Below are positions 1-11,151 of a stretch of 64,000 nt of DNA, in pieces. The stretch lies in assembly GCA_027596195.1 (NCBI GenBank), contig JADGJG010000019.1, positions 24,118 to 88,117 on the forward strand. Reading direction: 5' to 3'. This stretch comes from Podochytrium sp. JEL0797 (lineage: Eukaryota; Chytridiomycota; Chytridiomycetes; Chytridiales; Chytriomycetaceae). Under the pieces are notes generated by a model that saw only the letters and a list, made by a program, of their open reading frames with translations, was not told where the DNA came from and did not search any database. The first letter of the stretch is position 1; each line of letters starts with the position of its first letter. Made by a program: the position numbers and the translations under genes.

Positions 1-990
1 TGTTGAATTTGTAGAGTTCCGTGATTGCATTCGTGTCGAGTGAAACAGTGAAATATCCGCGCTTCGGGTGCGCATAAGCGATTGTGTTGGAATTCAGCCA
101 GAGCATTATGTGTGCGCGATTCGGCGTCGTGAGTTCCTGGCAGAAAGGTGTCGATATTCGACTAATGTGTGAGTTTCGGGTGGCGGGGTGGGGCAATTCG
201 AGTGTCGCGCGACCGAACCTTGAACAGCCGTACGGATCCATCGAGAGAAGTCTTGTAGACCAATATCTTCTTTTTGACAACCACTGCAATCAATCGCGAC
301 GTAATGGAGCTTCGAATGGATCGAGAGTTGATACTCGCAGAGGTGCTGTGGTTTTCATCCAATAAACCATTGAAGGCCAGGATTTCGTTGCTCGTGAATC
401 CGTTTGAATCGTTGGAAGGAGCTGCATCAGTTGAAGGAGGCGGAAACACGGCCATCAGGGTTGCGCCTTTGGTTGCAGTCAAGGATTCTTTGAATGCGAG
501 GGTGCTGAGGTTGTGGACACGCACGAAGCCATCTGGGGTTGGCAGTGAGTGTCCCGCCACTATTTCGTCTACAAATACCCTCTAGTGCCAGTAGAAGAGA
601 GGCCTCAGGAACCGCGGACAACTGGTCCACCTTCTTGTTTGAAAAGCCCTTCTTCGAGTCAATCAGGCGGATATCAAACGCCGGCGACTCGGCAATGGCA
701 TAAAGAAGCACGGATCCAGACGAGCAAATGACCAGTTTGTCACCTGGCGTTGAATCAGCGGATTGGCACAAAAAGACTGGAAGCGGTACCAAACGACACA
801 AACGACGAAATGGGCATTGGGAGTGCCTCAACGAGACATTGCACAACAAACACATCCTAAGTAAGAAGTTAGGGCGGGTGGTGACGGGGTGCGGGTTGCC
901 GAACCATTTTCGTGGATTATTTGGCCTTGGGATTCGAATATTCGTTTGTGAACCAGATTTCGAAAAGCAGGTGTCAACGTTAAATAACAT
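1..990 (-). CDS. CNH-domain protein, VPS39/TGFBRAP1-like (3' end outside window)
   Basis: The N-terminal part of a citron-homology (CNH) domain, as in the Vam6/VPS39 and TGFBRAP1/VPS3 subunits of endolysosomal tethering complexes (HOPS/CORVET). Reading right to left, exons are about 990..579, 532..219 and 136..1, separated by introns 533..578 and 137..218 with GT/AG ends. The joined product contains DKLVICSSGSVLLYA, ALEDGFVRVHNLSTL, RLIAVVVKKKILVYK and HIMLWLNSNTIAYAHPK, the succession of strands expected of a CNH propeller, including the KKKILVY strand. The gene runs off the left edge, so the clathrin-repeat and C-terminal parts are not seen. The start is uncertain: ATGs at 1013, 990 and 855 are all possible and a further 5' intron may lie near 770-850. 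Assignment to VPS39 rather than TGFBRAP1/VPS3 or another CNH protein is not possible from this fragment. Confidence 0.6.
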
Positions 991-1075
991 GGTGTTGATG
1001 TCGAGAGGAACATGTTAGTTTGAGCAGGCGACGACCGCTTTCATCCTTTCCTTCATTCAGACTTCAAAACCCAAA

Positions 1076-2236
1076 TCAAATAAATAAATAATCAAAAAAT
1101 AGCCACAAGAACGTGACTTTGGCCAAGGCGTTCGGAGTTGCAAATCTTGAAGCTGAATTCCCAATCACAATATTGTTGCCCTTCGTGCTGGTTACTTGCA
1201 CAGGTGCTGAGGCCGATGCGATTGAATTCGATGTGGAGCCTTGATATGTCGCAGTATTGGCTGGGACTGCGGACGCGGTAGTAGCAGTTGGGCTCATTGT
1301 TGCAACTGGTGGCACTGCGGACGCAATGAAACTCGTAGTTGCAACTGGCGGGCCTGCAGATGCAGTGGTTGCAGTTGGAGCTGCGGAAGCGGTGGTGGCA
1401 ATTTGGCTCGTAGTAGTTGTGGTCGGTGGAGGTACAGGCGGTGCTGCCGCAGGTCCAGTCGCGGAGATGATTCCAGCAGGTGGAGAGCTCGTTGCGGCAA
1501 AAGTGCACGAACTAATGGAGCAAGTCTTTCCATCAGCAGACAAGACGACGCCAGCACATGTGGTGCTAGTCTGTCCTACAAACGGACCACTGCAAAACCC
1601 GGGATCCTTCTCCTGGACCACCATCACAACATTCTGAATCACCACCCCAAAATAGGGCGTCGCTTGGCCATACAGCTCAATCGCAAACAAAGCGCGGGTT
1701 TGCGTCTGACCTTTCATGTCGATGGAGAAGTCAACCGAGTTGCCAGATGTCGAATCCGTCACTTTTTGATACCATGTGGTCGTTCCTGGCTGGAGCTGGA
1801 TCGTCATTACGAGTTGGTCTCCTGGTTGCACGGCCATGAAAGACCCACCAAGACACCCCACATATCCGGGAGCACTGCCAAAAGTATTGACATACTGGCC
1901 GCTGATGGCCCATCCATAATACGGATTCGCGGCCTGTTGTGCTGTTTTCCCGGGGGCACAGGTGGGTCCAAAAGTCAAAACGGGTTGGAGGACCCCTAAT
2001 TGTCGGGAATGAGTTCAAGCACTAACACGCATGTCGTATTATGAAATACCATTGTTAATAGGCAGGAAGTTTTGACTGACAGTGGTTGTGCCAGGCTGGA
2101 GGCCAGGCCAGATGAAGTAAGTCTCTGTTCCCGAAGTCTGCGCGGGAACAGGGGGAACAACGATGGTTGAAGTGTAGCTCAGAAACTGGTTTCCTGTCTG
2201 TGTCAGGTGAATGTCGAGCAGGTTCAGATACGACAT
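1076..2236 (-). CDS. Surface protein of a two-member local family, Ser/Thr-rich stalk
   Basis: Two exons, 2236..2050 and 1995..1076, with a 54-nt intron, give 368 residues. Residues 1-190 form a compact domain with YFIWPGLQPGT, GWAISGQYV, GGSFMAVQPGDQLVM and TTWYQKVTDSTSGNSVDF. Next come a short Cys-containing segment (CAGVVLSADGKTCSISSC), a long Ala/Thr/Ser/Pro stalk and a hydrophobic C-terminus (VTFLWLFFDYLFI) that looks like a GPI-attachment or membrane tail. No conventional N-terminal signal peptide is evident. The gene at 38884..40217 encodes the same architecture with the intron at the identical codon. I do not recognise the domain; a beta-sandwich resembling glutamic-peptidase or lectin folds is a guess from the alternating Gly/aromatic pattern. 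Role is likely at the cell surface, inferred from the stalk and tail. Confidence 0.75.
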
Positions 2237-2432
2237 TTAATTCCCAGAGTGGTTCGTTCAAGGATGAATTCCAAAAACCAATAGCGAATACAGTTTCCTT
2301 CATCGGGAAGTGAAAAAAAAGTATGGAAAAAGGTTAATTTGCGTATGAGTCATACGCGAGACTTTCGCGTTTATTAACTATCAGAAATGCTCTTCATTTC
2401 TTCTTCAAATAATTTAATATCAAAATATATAG

Positions 2433-5400
2433 TTACACAGAACACTTTCCATCCTTCAACGAATACAGCCCAAGCTTTTGCCCATCATCCAGTTTTTTGA
2501 CAAACAAAGTCGCATCAAACTCATTCATCATCGCCTTCCAAATATCCGCATCACTAGCCGCCGTCCCAGCTGAACGCGTACGCTTAATAAACTCGGCCAC
2601 CCTCGTGATGGCATGCTTGCTAAACAACACGCTCCCACCATTCGCACAATCCCCAAACACCACCAACTCGACTTGTTTCGGATGATCCTTGAACTGCGCC
2701 AACTCGAAACTGAACGGCCTCTTGCTCGTTTGAAGCGATACTCCACTCCCCACCATCCACACCCAGTCGTATTTCGCAAGCATGGTCCCAGAAACAAACT
2801 CCAATCGCTCCAACATCCCCATCGCCTCCTTGACAACATGATTGGCTTGCTCATATTGCCTCGCGAAGGAATCCCGACTCTTCAAAACCTCCACATCCTC
2901 CTCTCCAACCGACAACGCGGCGACAGTATCCAACAACACCTTCGCCTTCAACGCAACACCCACAAGATCCTTCCACTCCTCACAATCCTCCGACACAATC
3001 GGCATCACCGGAACATCCCACAGACTCTCGTCGCTACTCTCCATCTTCTCCAACTGAAACCTCCGAATCGCACGCACATCACGCACCCACAATCCAAAAC
3101 TCGTCTTGGACGCCTCTGTCATCAAATGACAATCACACCAATATTTATGATGAAACCCAACCGCCTCATTCATACTCGTCGCGTTGCGTTCTTCCAAATG
3201 ATGCGTGTTGTACCGTTGCGGAAGTTCCACCCACTTGTCCTCGAAATAAGTCGTCAAGAGTCCTTGGTCTCCATACCGCGCGTATTCGGGGTCTTTGGTG
3301 TATTCGAATAGACGCTCAAACTGGCGATTCGAAGGCGTAAACATTTGCAGACCGCTGTTGAACTGACCCCATTTCTTTTCGTGTTGTTTCCATTCGGCCG
3401 TGCTTCCAAAAAACAGCGGGCTCACGCTAGATCCGGCAGCGGAAGCGGCTGTGCGATGCGCGTCCAACGTGTCAAATAGGACAACGGGGGATTCGTTGAA
3501 GTAGTAGAGGTCCACGTCAACGTACAAAACGCCCTTGTAGATGGCCTCCAACCGCTGCATCTGAAGCTTGGTGTAGACGTACTGGTACTTGTCACCCGGC
3601 TTCTCACGCCCCGGAATTTCGAGTGCTGGCACAATGAGCACGCGGACCCCAAATGAAAGCAACGCGTTGATGTAAGGTGTTGGAACGCCAGGAGTAACTA
3701 GGACAACCGATTCAACGTCTAAGTTCGGGTCGAGCTTTGTTTTTGGGTTGTGCATGAACGTGTAGGCGAAAAGATACGCCCCGCTCCAAAACCAGTCGGA
3801 GTCGGCAAAAGGCTTGGTCTTGTAGTCTGGAGTGGCGATCGCGAGGAGTGTGATGATGGCTTTGGATTTGGGTGGTTGGGATTCGAGCGAAGGAATGAAC
3901 TTGAATTCGGGCGGCTATTTTGGTGTGTGAATACGAAGCGCACACGAAAACCAAACTACAAAACAACTCACAATCACAGACTTTGAATCAAACGTCATTG
4001 CATAATCTGGGTTGACTGTCTCGACACTCTCCTTCACCGTTCCCAACGGGTCTGGCGAAAACCTCCCAAACTCTCTCAACGGATAAAACGACAGACACTC
4101 CTCCTTTGGAAACTCATAAAACACACTCCTTCCCTCAATCTGTAAACAATTCCTCCCACCCTTGCGAGTAAAGGCTGACAAAAACATTTCCCACACCAAC
4201 GCGTCGTCCTGTTTGTTGTGACTGTTCTTGTCCATCTCCAAAAAGAATTGATCCAGCTTCGTCTTTCCCTGACTCGCAATGAGGAAGGATCCGCTCAAGT
4301 TGTGTTGACAGTCCCGGAACGCAAAGATGATGTCGCCGACACCTCCGCGCTTTCGCATTTCCTTCAAGTCCATCCAAAACAACCCCGGCCGATCGCTCAT
4401 CACGATAGAGTCCGTGAGAACCCACACAAAGTCATACCGCGTCAGCAGATCATCCTTCAGCTGCTGCAACAGCGCCACCATCGACCCCTTTGGAACCACC
4501 AAATGAACAGCCTGCTCCTGCCTCCCCGCAAACAAATCTCGGCTCCTCAATGCCTCCACAGGCGCCGAATCAAACGAAACCATCGCCACCGTATTGAAAG
4601 CCGTCTGCCACCTCTTAGTCGTCGCCCCAAACACCTCTTGCCACTCCTCACACGTTTCCGGAACAGAAGGAACCACAACAGCACCCACCCGACTCTTCCC
4701 CTCCTTCATCATCTTCGCCTGCACCCCCCGCAACTGCGTCATAGCTTTCTGCCACTCCCCAAAAATAGGCGCAGAATCCGCATTCAAGAACCGACACTCG
4801 CTCCACAACTTGCCATGCACCCCAGCCGCCGTTTCCATCTCCTCACGTGTACGCGCTTCCAAATGATTCACGTTCCATAAACGCGGGAGTTCCATCCACG
4901 CGCGGTCTCCGGAGGCTTTCAAGTCGCCTTTGGCGCCAAAGTACACGTTCAAGAGGCCTTGGTCGCCGTATTTTGTCTTGTTGGGGTCCTTGGCGAGTGT
5001 GAGGAGCTGCTCGTAGTGGTAGTTGCTGGGAATCATGAGTTGCACGCCCGTGTTGAAGATGCCGTTTCCGTCTTGCCATTCGCGGGTGGAAGCGAAAAAG
5101 TAGGGGTGGGTGGGGGATGTGGCGTCGATTTTGGGGGATACGTGGTTGAATAACGTAACGGGGGATTTGTGGAAGTAGTTGATGTCAACGTCGAGGAAGA
5201 GGACGGCGGAGTAGATTCCTTCAAGGCGGTACATGTTGAGTTTTGTGTAGAGATACTGGAAAGCGATTTTTGGAATTAGTTGAATTTATGAAAGAAAGAG
5301 GGGTGGTGGAAACCTGGTATTTGTCGCCTGGTTTCTCGCGTCCTGGAATTTCAATACTCGGCACCAAAATCACTCTCGCACCAAGATCCAACAACCCATC

Positions 5401-6055
5401 AATATACGCCTGTGGCACAAGCGGTGTCACCATGACAGCAAATTCCGTGTCGTCCTCAGGTTTCAACCGCGTCTCGGGACGGTGGAGGAACGTGAACGCG
5501 TGTAAATACGAACCGACAAAAAACCAGTCTGCGTCGCGGAGCGGTAGAAGTTTCCAGTCCTCGTTGCTCGCTGAGGCCAAGAAGGTCAAGATTACTTTGG
5601 ATTTGAGAGGTCGTTCGGCGGGGGTGGGCCAGAAAGTAAAGTCCTCGGGCTGGAATTTTTGCGAAGTGTGTTGGAACTTGGAATGAGGATGCAAAAATAA
5701 AGGGTATGGAGCTTACTATTTGTTTCTCCAAAGAGAGGCTCTGCTGCATGGGCTCTTGCTCTGGTTTCTCTTCATCGTTCATTTCGGGAACCAGGTCTAC
5801 AGTTGGCAGCGACAGCACATCTTGTTCCTCCACATCCACCAGTGATACGCTGACATCATTGGCAGCATAAACATTTTCCAGTACCGGCTGTGCAGCTAGG
5901 GACGAATCGATGTTTCCGGGAATCACGAGCAGCTCGAACCCAAAGAACCCGAGCGTCTTGTGCAGAATCACCGGAATTACAGCCGCGCAGCAGATGAAGA
6001 CTAGGAAGCGGCGAAACGTGTACTTGCGGCGCAGGGAAACGAGCTGCAAAAACAT
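2433..6055 (-). CDS. Type II membrane glycosyltransferase with two tandem GT8-like modules
   Basis: Four exons, 6055..5717, 5649..5314, 5255..3972 and 3914..2433, all joined in phase 0, give 1,145 residues. A short basic N-terminus is followed by one membrane segment (FLVFICCAAVIPVIL), typical of Golgi enzymes. Then come two homologous modules of about 490 residues. Each has a GT8 (glycogenin-like) domain: AVLFLDVDINYF in module 1 and VLYVDVDLYYF in module 2 carry the metal-binding DxD, followed by NTGVQLMIP/NSGLQMFTP and YGDQGLL in both. Each module then has a second, more diverged domain. The introns at 5650..5716 and 3915..3971 sit at equivalent positions just before each module (..QI|PEDF and ..VI|PPEF), which supports an ancient whole-module duplication. 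The second module lacks its own start and anchor, and the intron before it keeps frame, so one fused protein is favoured over two genes. Donor and acceptor sugars are unknown. Confidence 0.8.
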
Positions 6056-6310
6056 GGTGGCCTTGTTGTTGCGGCGGGAAATAATTTCGGAAGCTTGGGT
6101 GGACTCGAACCGGACAAACACAATTCGAACCCTCCATTTGTATCTAACCTGAGATCAGTTGGAAGTGACTACAGAATAATTTGATAAAGAAATCGCTTTC
6201 GTACAATGTCGGAGAAGTCAAAAAGGATAACAAACAGAAAGTATTACATGTATTTATTGTACACCACAAAGCACCCTCAATCTCAAACTTTTCCTTCCAC
6301 CGACGCCATT

Positions 6311-9300
6311 TCACTCATCGTCGTCTCCATCCCCATAATCCACTTCATCCTCATCCTCCGCACTCCCCCCAAACGGATTCACCCACGCAGAACAAACAGA
6401 CGAGGCGCCAACGGCAGTTTCCAAACCGCAAGCCTCCACCACAACGTCAACTTCCATCGGCAGAACGTTTTCCTCTGTCATAGCTGCCGCTGCGGGAGCA
6501 AACAATTCCTCCACTTTCGGTTGTACGTGCGTTTTCACACTTCCCATCTCATCATCCACGTCCTGCATCAAAGCTGTGACCGCTGCAAGAGCACTTGACT
6601 CCTCCAATATTGGCTGCACCACCTGCACCTCCACACCACCCATCTCCTCATCCTCTTCCCCACCGCTGTTACCACCGTCCCCGTAATCAACCTCATCCTC
6701 CATCTCATCCACGACAACCCGCCGCCTCGTCTCACACACAAACGCATTCACAACAACGACCGCGTGCTTCGGACTTTCATCTACACTCTGTTTCACAACA
6801 GCAGGAGCAGCAGTCAATACAAGCGGTTGCTGCTGCTTCGGGGAAGGAAGTTGGACACGCTCCACAGCCTGTTCGTGATCTGAATCGTCTTCGCTCCCGC
6901 CGTAATCCACTTCATCCTCCTCCTCTTCGACCCGCACACGCCGCCTCTTCTGCTGCTGAGCGGTGGTTACGTCAGACTCTGGAGCGACAATCGATCGCGG
7001 CGGGTCAGGAATCACAACCGCCGCAAGAGGCGCGGAAGGTGATACAACTGTCGGCAATGTAGTTGGTTGGGGTGGGGGTGGAGGTGGAGGCGGTGGAGGA
7101 ACAGACGCACGACGCAGTGTAGTTGAAGGAGCGGTAGACGCGCGAGGAGGCGGAAGGGGGGAAGTGTTTGCGACACTGGGATGATGGAGGGGTTGCGTTT
7201 CGACCACAGGAACGGAAACTGTTGCATCCACGCTCTTGATGGTGTCATGACGGTTTGATGAAGAGTTGGCAGGTCGGTGCGAGTGCCCTCCGCTGTCGCG
7301 TCTCGAATCGGTTCGTTGAACAGCAGCATCGTGTCCCGACTCCACAATCGAACCATGCCTCCAATTTTCCACTTGAGACAAATCTCGGCGCTCCGAGGAT
7401 CTGTGGCGTGGTTGACTCGCAGTGGGTGGTGGGACCACTTTCCCAGCAGCAGCATGTCCCGACTCCACATCCGAACGATCCCGCTCCCGCCGCTGCGGCA
7501 CTTCCACCGCGCAAGACGAATACCGGTGATCAGAGGATCCAGCAGCGTGTCTCGACTCCACAATCGAACCATGCCGCCCATTTTCCACATGAGACATATC
7601 TCGGCGCTCCGAGGCGCCACGAATGGAAGATGGCGGAACAGCTTTCACAGCAACAGCATGTCCCAACTCCGCATTCGAACGACCCCGCTCCCGTGGTGAC
7701 ACATGCACCGCTTGAGAGGAATCCCAACGCTCAGAGGATCCGTGAATCGGTTGACTCGCAGGTGGCGGAACAGCATTCGCAGCAACAGCGTGTGTCAGTG
7801 CATCCACCACCTGCGATGGATACCGGTGATCAGAAGACCCGCGACGTGGTTGACCCATAGCAGGTGGAGTATCCACTTTCACAGCAGCATCATGTCCCAA
7901 CTCCACAATCGAACCGCGCCGCTCACTTCCTACATGCAGCGAATCCCGATGATGCCCCTCCACCGCCTGCGATGAATACCGGTGACGCGGTTGAATCGCA
8001 GCCGGCGGAGGAACCACGTTCACAGCAGCAGCATCGCGCCTCCCACTTGCCTCGTCATGAGACGAATCCCGGTGCTGAGAGGATCCGCGAACACGTTGAC
8101 CCGCAGCAGCTAGTGGTGGAACCGCTTTCACAGTATCCGCAGTGTGTCCCAACTCCGCATTCGAACGACCCCGGTCCCGTGATGGAACATCCACCGCTTG
8201 AGACGAATACCGACGGTCAGAAAACCCATGCCGGGCTTGAGCCACATCGGGCTGTGGAATCGAGCCATTCCTATTTTCGTTCGACGAAGTGTGGTGATTC
8301 GACACGTGTTGGATCGGCAAAGGATGGTGATTCGAATGGTGTTGAACGTGTTGGACCCGAGTATGCTGACTCTCAGCCCCGGAGTAAGGAACTACGGGAC
8401 CTGGAATCGGCAATGGCGGTGGAGGTCCCGAATTGCGTCTCTGCAGATACCAAATAAATAATCAGTCAACAAATCCCTCACACAAGAAAAAGAATAATAC
8501 TCACTTCCTCCACCCTCCGCTTCACACAAAACCACGGCGGAAACGGCCACGGAGCCCGCATCCCCACACACTCCCAAAACGCCTTCAAATACGCGTCATA
8601 CTCCCTCACTTCGTCCCTCGTCATGGATTCAGGCCGCGGGTGCGGGGCGATGGGGAGGTTGTGCGCGGGCGGGGGCATGATGGGGAATAAGGGGGGTATG
8701 GTGGGATGAGTGGGGATGAGAGGAGATGGTTTTGCGTGGGGCGTGATGGGATGAGGCGGGGCGGTGAGAGGAGCTGGTTTCGAATGAGGAATCGTTGTAA
8801 CGAGTTGGAGAATTGAGGTGGGATGGGGGCGTGGTTCCGCAATGAGAGGTACAGATACGGGAGGCGTTGGGGTGGTCGCGATGACAATGGGCCCGGATTC
8901 AACTGCACAACCACCACGAGCATCATCACCAACGGACGGAACAATCGGTTTCGAATCAAACAGCATCACAGGCGGTGGAGGCGGAGCCGGCGGTGGTGGG
9001 TGGTAGTGCGCTGCTGAAAACGCGCCCGATGCGACCAATGGGACAGGGGATACATGTTTCGAGACTTCAACGGGTGTCAAGGATTCGCGTCGCGTGGGAG
9101 GGACAGTGTCCGTGGGTGTTCGGCGAGGTCCAAGACGTTCAATGATGGATAGTTTTCGGGGCTCCGCCAAAAAGGGTAGATCGATATGCATGGGATCGTT
9201 GGTGTGATGGAGGTGGGTGGGAGTCGCAGAGGTGGGTGATATGCGTGACGCGGTGGTGTGGTTCGAAACCGTCTGGGTTGACAGGTGAGGTCAGCGACTG

Positions 9301-11043
9301 GGGGCGTTCAAAGCGAGAAAGCCGGGGGCAGAAAGAGGGCCATGAAAGAGGACAAGGAGCAACGATATACCTCGTGATGATGAGAAGCGACACTGATAGT
9401 ATGCACGGCAGCGACGGTGATGGGAGTCGTGGCGCGAATCTTCTTCCCGCCACGTTCAACCACCACAACTCCACTCGGAACAGCACCACCGGCGCCGGTG
9501 GGAGAGACCAATTTCTCTACCATATCAGCCGCTTTTCTCTTGTGCCCCGCTGGAGCCGCCACTGGGCCAGCGACGACGGCGGCAATCGAAGCACCTCCGC
9601 CACCCCGAATCAGCGTTCTCAAATCCGTGTCCACAGTCTTGGTGCTGGCGCTGCGAGAATCATCGACATGCTGTGCCTCGCGTTGCTGGTCGTGCCCGTC
9701 ACGGTGGTGTCTGCGGCTTCTCGCGTCCTCGTCATGGTCGGATCCGCGCACACTGTCTCCCGCCTTGCGAGAACTAGTCCCCACAATCTGTACATCTTCA
9801 TCACGTACAGGAGGGCGATAGTGACGGTCGATGTTGGTGGAGGATTCAACACCCCGACTCCCACCGCCACGACTATCCCGATCTGTCGCAAGATCCCCAT
9901 TTCCACTCGTACCCCTGCTGGACGTGTTCGCGGCCGCCTTTGAAAAACACGAGGATAATTTTGTCAGAAGACCATGACTTGGGCACAGGGAACGCAGAGG
10001 AGGTGTTTGTGTACCTCTGCCGCTTGCTGTTGTTTGACTTGCTTCCTCAATGACCATGGATCGGCCAGTTCCGCGACGGGAAGCGGGCGATGAGTCGTTG
10101 GGATGGTTACTTTCGGCTGCGAGGGTGCCGGAACGGATGGAGGTGTCACAGCGGTGGATCCAGACAGCCGCCTTGCACGCACGGGTGAAGTTGAAAAGTC
10201 GACGAGTGGCATTGACGGTGGTGGAGGTGCAGGTGGGGGTGCTCGGTGCATCCCCTGGGGTCGTGTGGATGTGACGGGATTCGAGGATGAGCGGTTGGGG
10301 AGATGGGAGGAAGGAGGAGGGGGTGCTGCGGGTGGGATGGGGGTTGGTTTCAGTGGGTTGTGAGTCGAAGTGGACGCAGGCCGCGTTGTGAGGGACGGAA
10401 GTTTGGCGGGGCGGTGTTGCGATTTGGGGGAATCCAGCGGGATGCTGTTCTTTCTGGGTGGGTTGTGAGACGACGAGGGTGCTGATGCGGTCCGGGTCAA
10501 AGGAATCGGGTTTGACCGCGAAGGATTTGCGTGGGTCTGTTGCGGAGATTCGGAAGCAGAGGATGGCTTCGAATAGCGATGGAGGAGCGGATCCAGCGAG
10601 GGTTTGGCCACCACGGGATTCGATCGCTCAATGTGGGGTTTCGGGGGATCAACAAGGGACGAAGGCTTCGAATAGCGACGGCTGGGGGATTGTCGTATCG
10701 GGGACTCTGGCTCGGGATTCCGTGGTTTGACAGGCTTCATCAGGGAAACCTGACTCATGGGATCACCCGCAGAACCAAGCGAAACATCCGACGAAGACTC
10801 ATAGTCGCTGGCGCCAATAGTCCCTGGATGGATACGTCCAACGATGCTGGTCGGTGATGAGTCTGGCGACTCTGAGGGTTGTTTCGGTTTGGACTCGACA
10901 CGGAAATCAGAGGACTGCGAATCGCGAGATCTCGTTGGCCTGTACGAATCAACCAAAGGGTCCCTGGTGGGGTTTCTGGTCACCGGATTGGGCGGGAGTG
11001 GGTGGTGGTGCGTGCGGGGAAGTTTGTGTGTGGGCGGGCGCAT
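6311..11043 (-). CDS. Very large intrinsically disordered Pro/Ser/His-rich protein with DEVDYG motifs
   Basis: Four exons, 11043..10015, 9937..9371, 9272..8505 and 8440..6311, all phase 0, give about 1,497 residues. Most is low complexity: an N-terminal Ser/Pro/Lys/Arg region, proline runs (PPPAPPPPP and similar), a central His/Arg/Asp segment, and eight degenerate ~40-residue repeats. The acidic C-terminus has three copies of an E/D-DEVDYG motif (residues near EEEEDEVDYGG, DEMEDEVDYGD and DEDEVDYGDGD, the last at the very end). The only ordered-looking stretch is near the end of exon 3, where RDEVREYDAYLKAFWECVG and APWPFPPWF suggest a short helical or binding module. A basic patch KHKRKAADMVEKL-like segment in exon 2 could be a nuclear signal. 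I do not recognise the family; a nuclear RNA- or chromatin-associated scaffold is only a guess from composition. The continuous frame across four exons argues that it is a real gene. Confidence 0.7.
7320..8240 (-). repeat. Coding minisatellite-like repeats in the disordered protein
   Basis: About eight degenerate units of roughly 27-47 codons. Recurrent elements are GSSERRDSSQAVEV, RSNAELGHAAAVK and VPPPA in that order. Some units have lost the middle element (for example RGASERRDMSHVEN followed directly by GSIVESRHAA). The DNA shows the same periodicity, so the array probably grew by unequal exchange. Confidence 0.75.
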
Positions 11044-11151
11044 CGAAGAAGTGTTTTTTGGCGGCGAGAAAAAGTCTTGGAGAAAAAGAAGAGAAAAAGA
11101 AGAGGAGAAATAGTAAAGAAGAAATAGTGAAATATTGATTCAGCCTGCATT

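Noticed and set aside
1241..1999. Plus-strand frame of 252 residues rich in Cys/Arg/Ser
   Set aside because: Antisense of the Ala/Thr stalk of the surface protein; residue bias is explained by complementing Ala/Thr codons.
2613..4880. Plus-strand frames opposite the glycosyltransferase
   Set aside because: Composition (His/Arg/Pro/Leu) is that of complemented coding sequence; the minus strand has paired GT8 motifs.
7240..8330. Interpretation of the repeated DNA near 7.3-8.3 kb as a CRISPR array
   Set aside because: The units are degenerate, in frame with a protein, lack unique spacers of fixed length, and the genome is eukaryotic.
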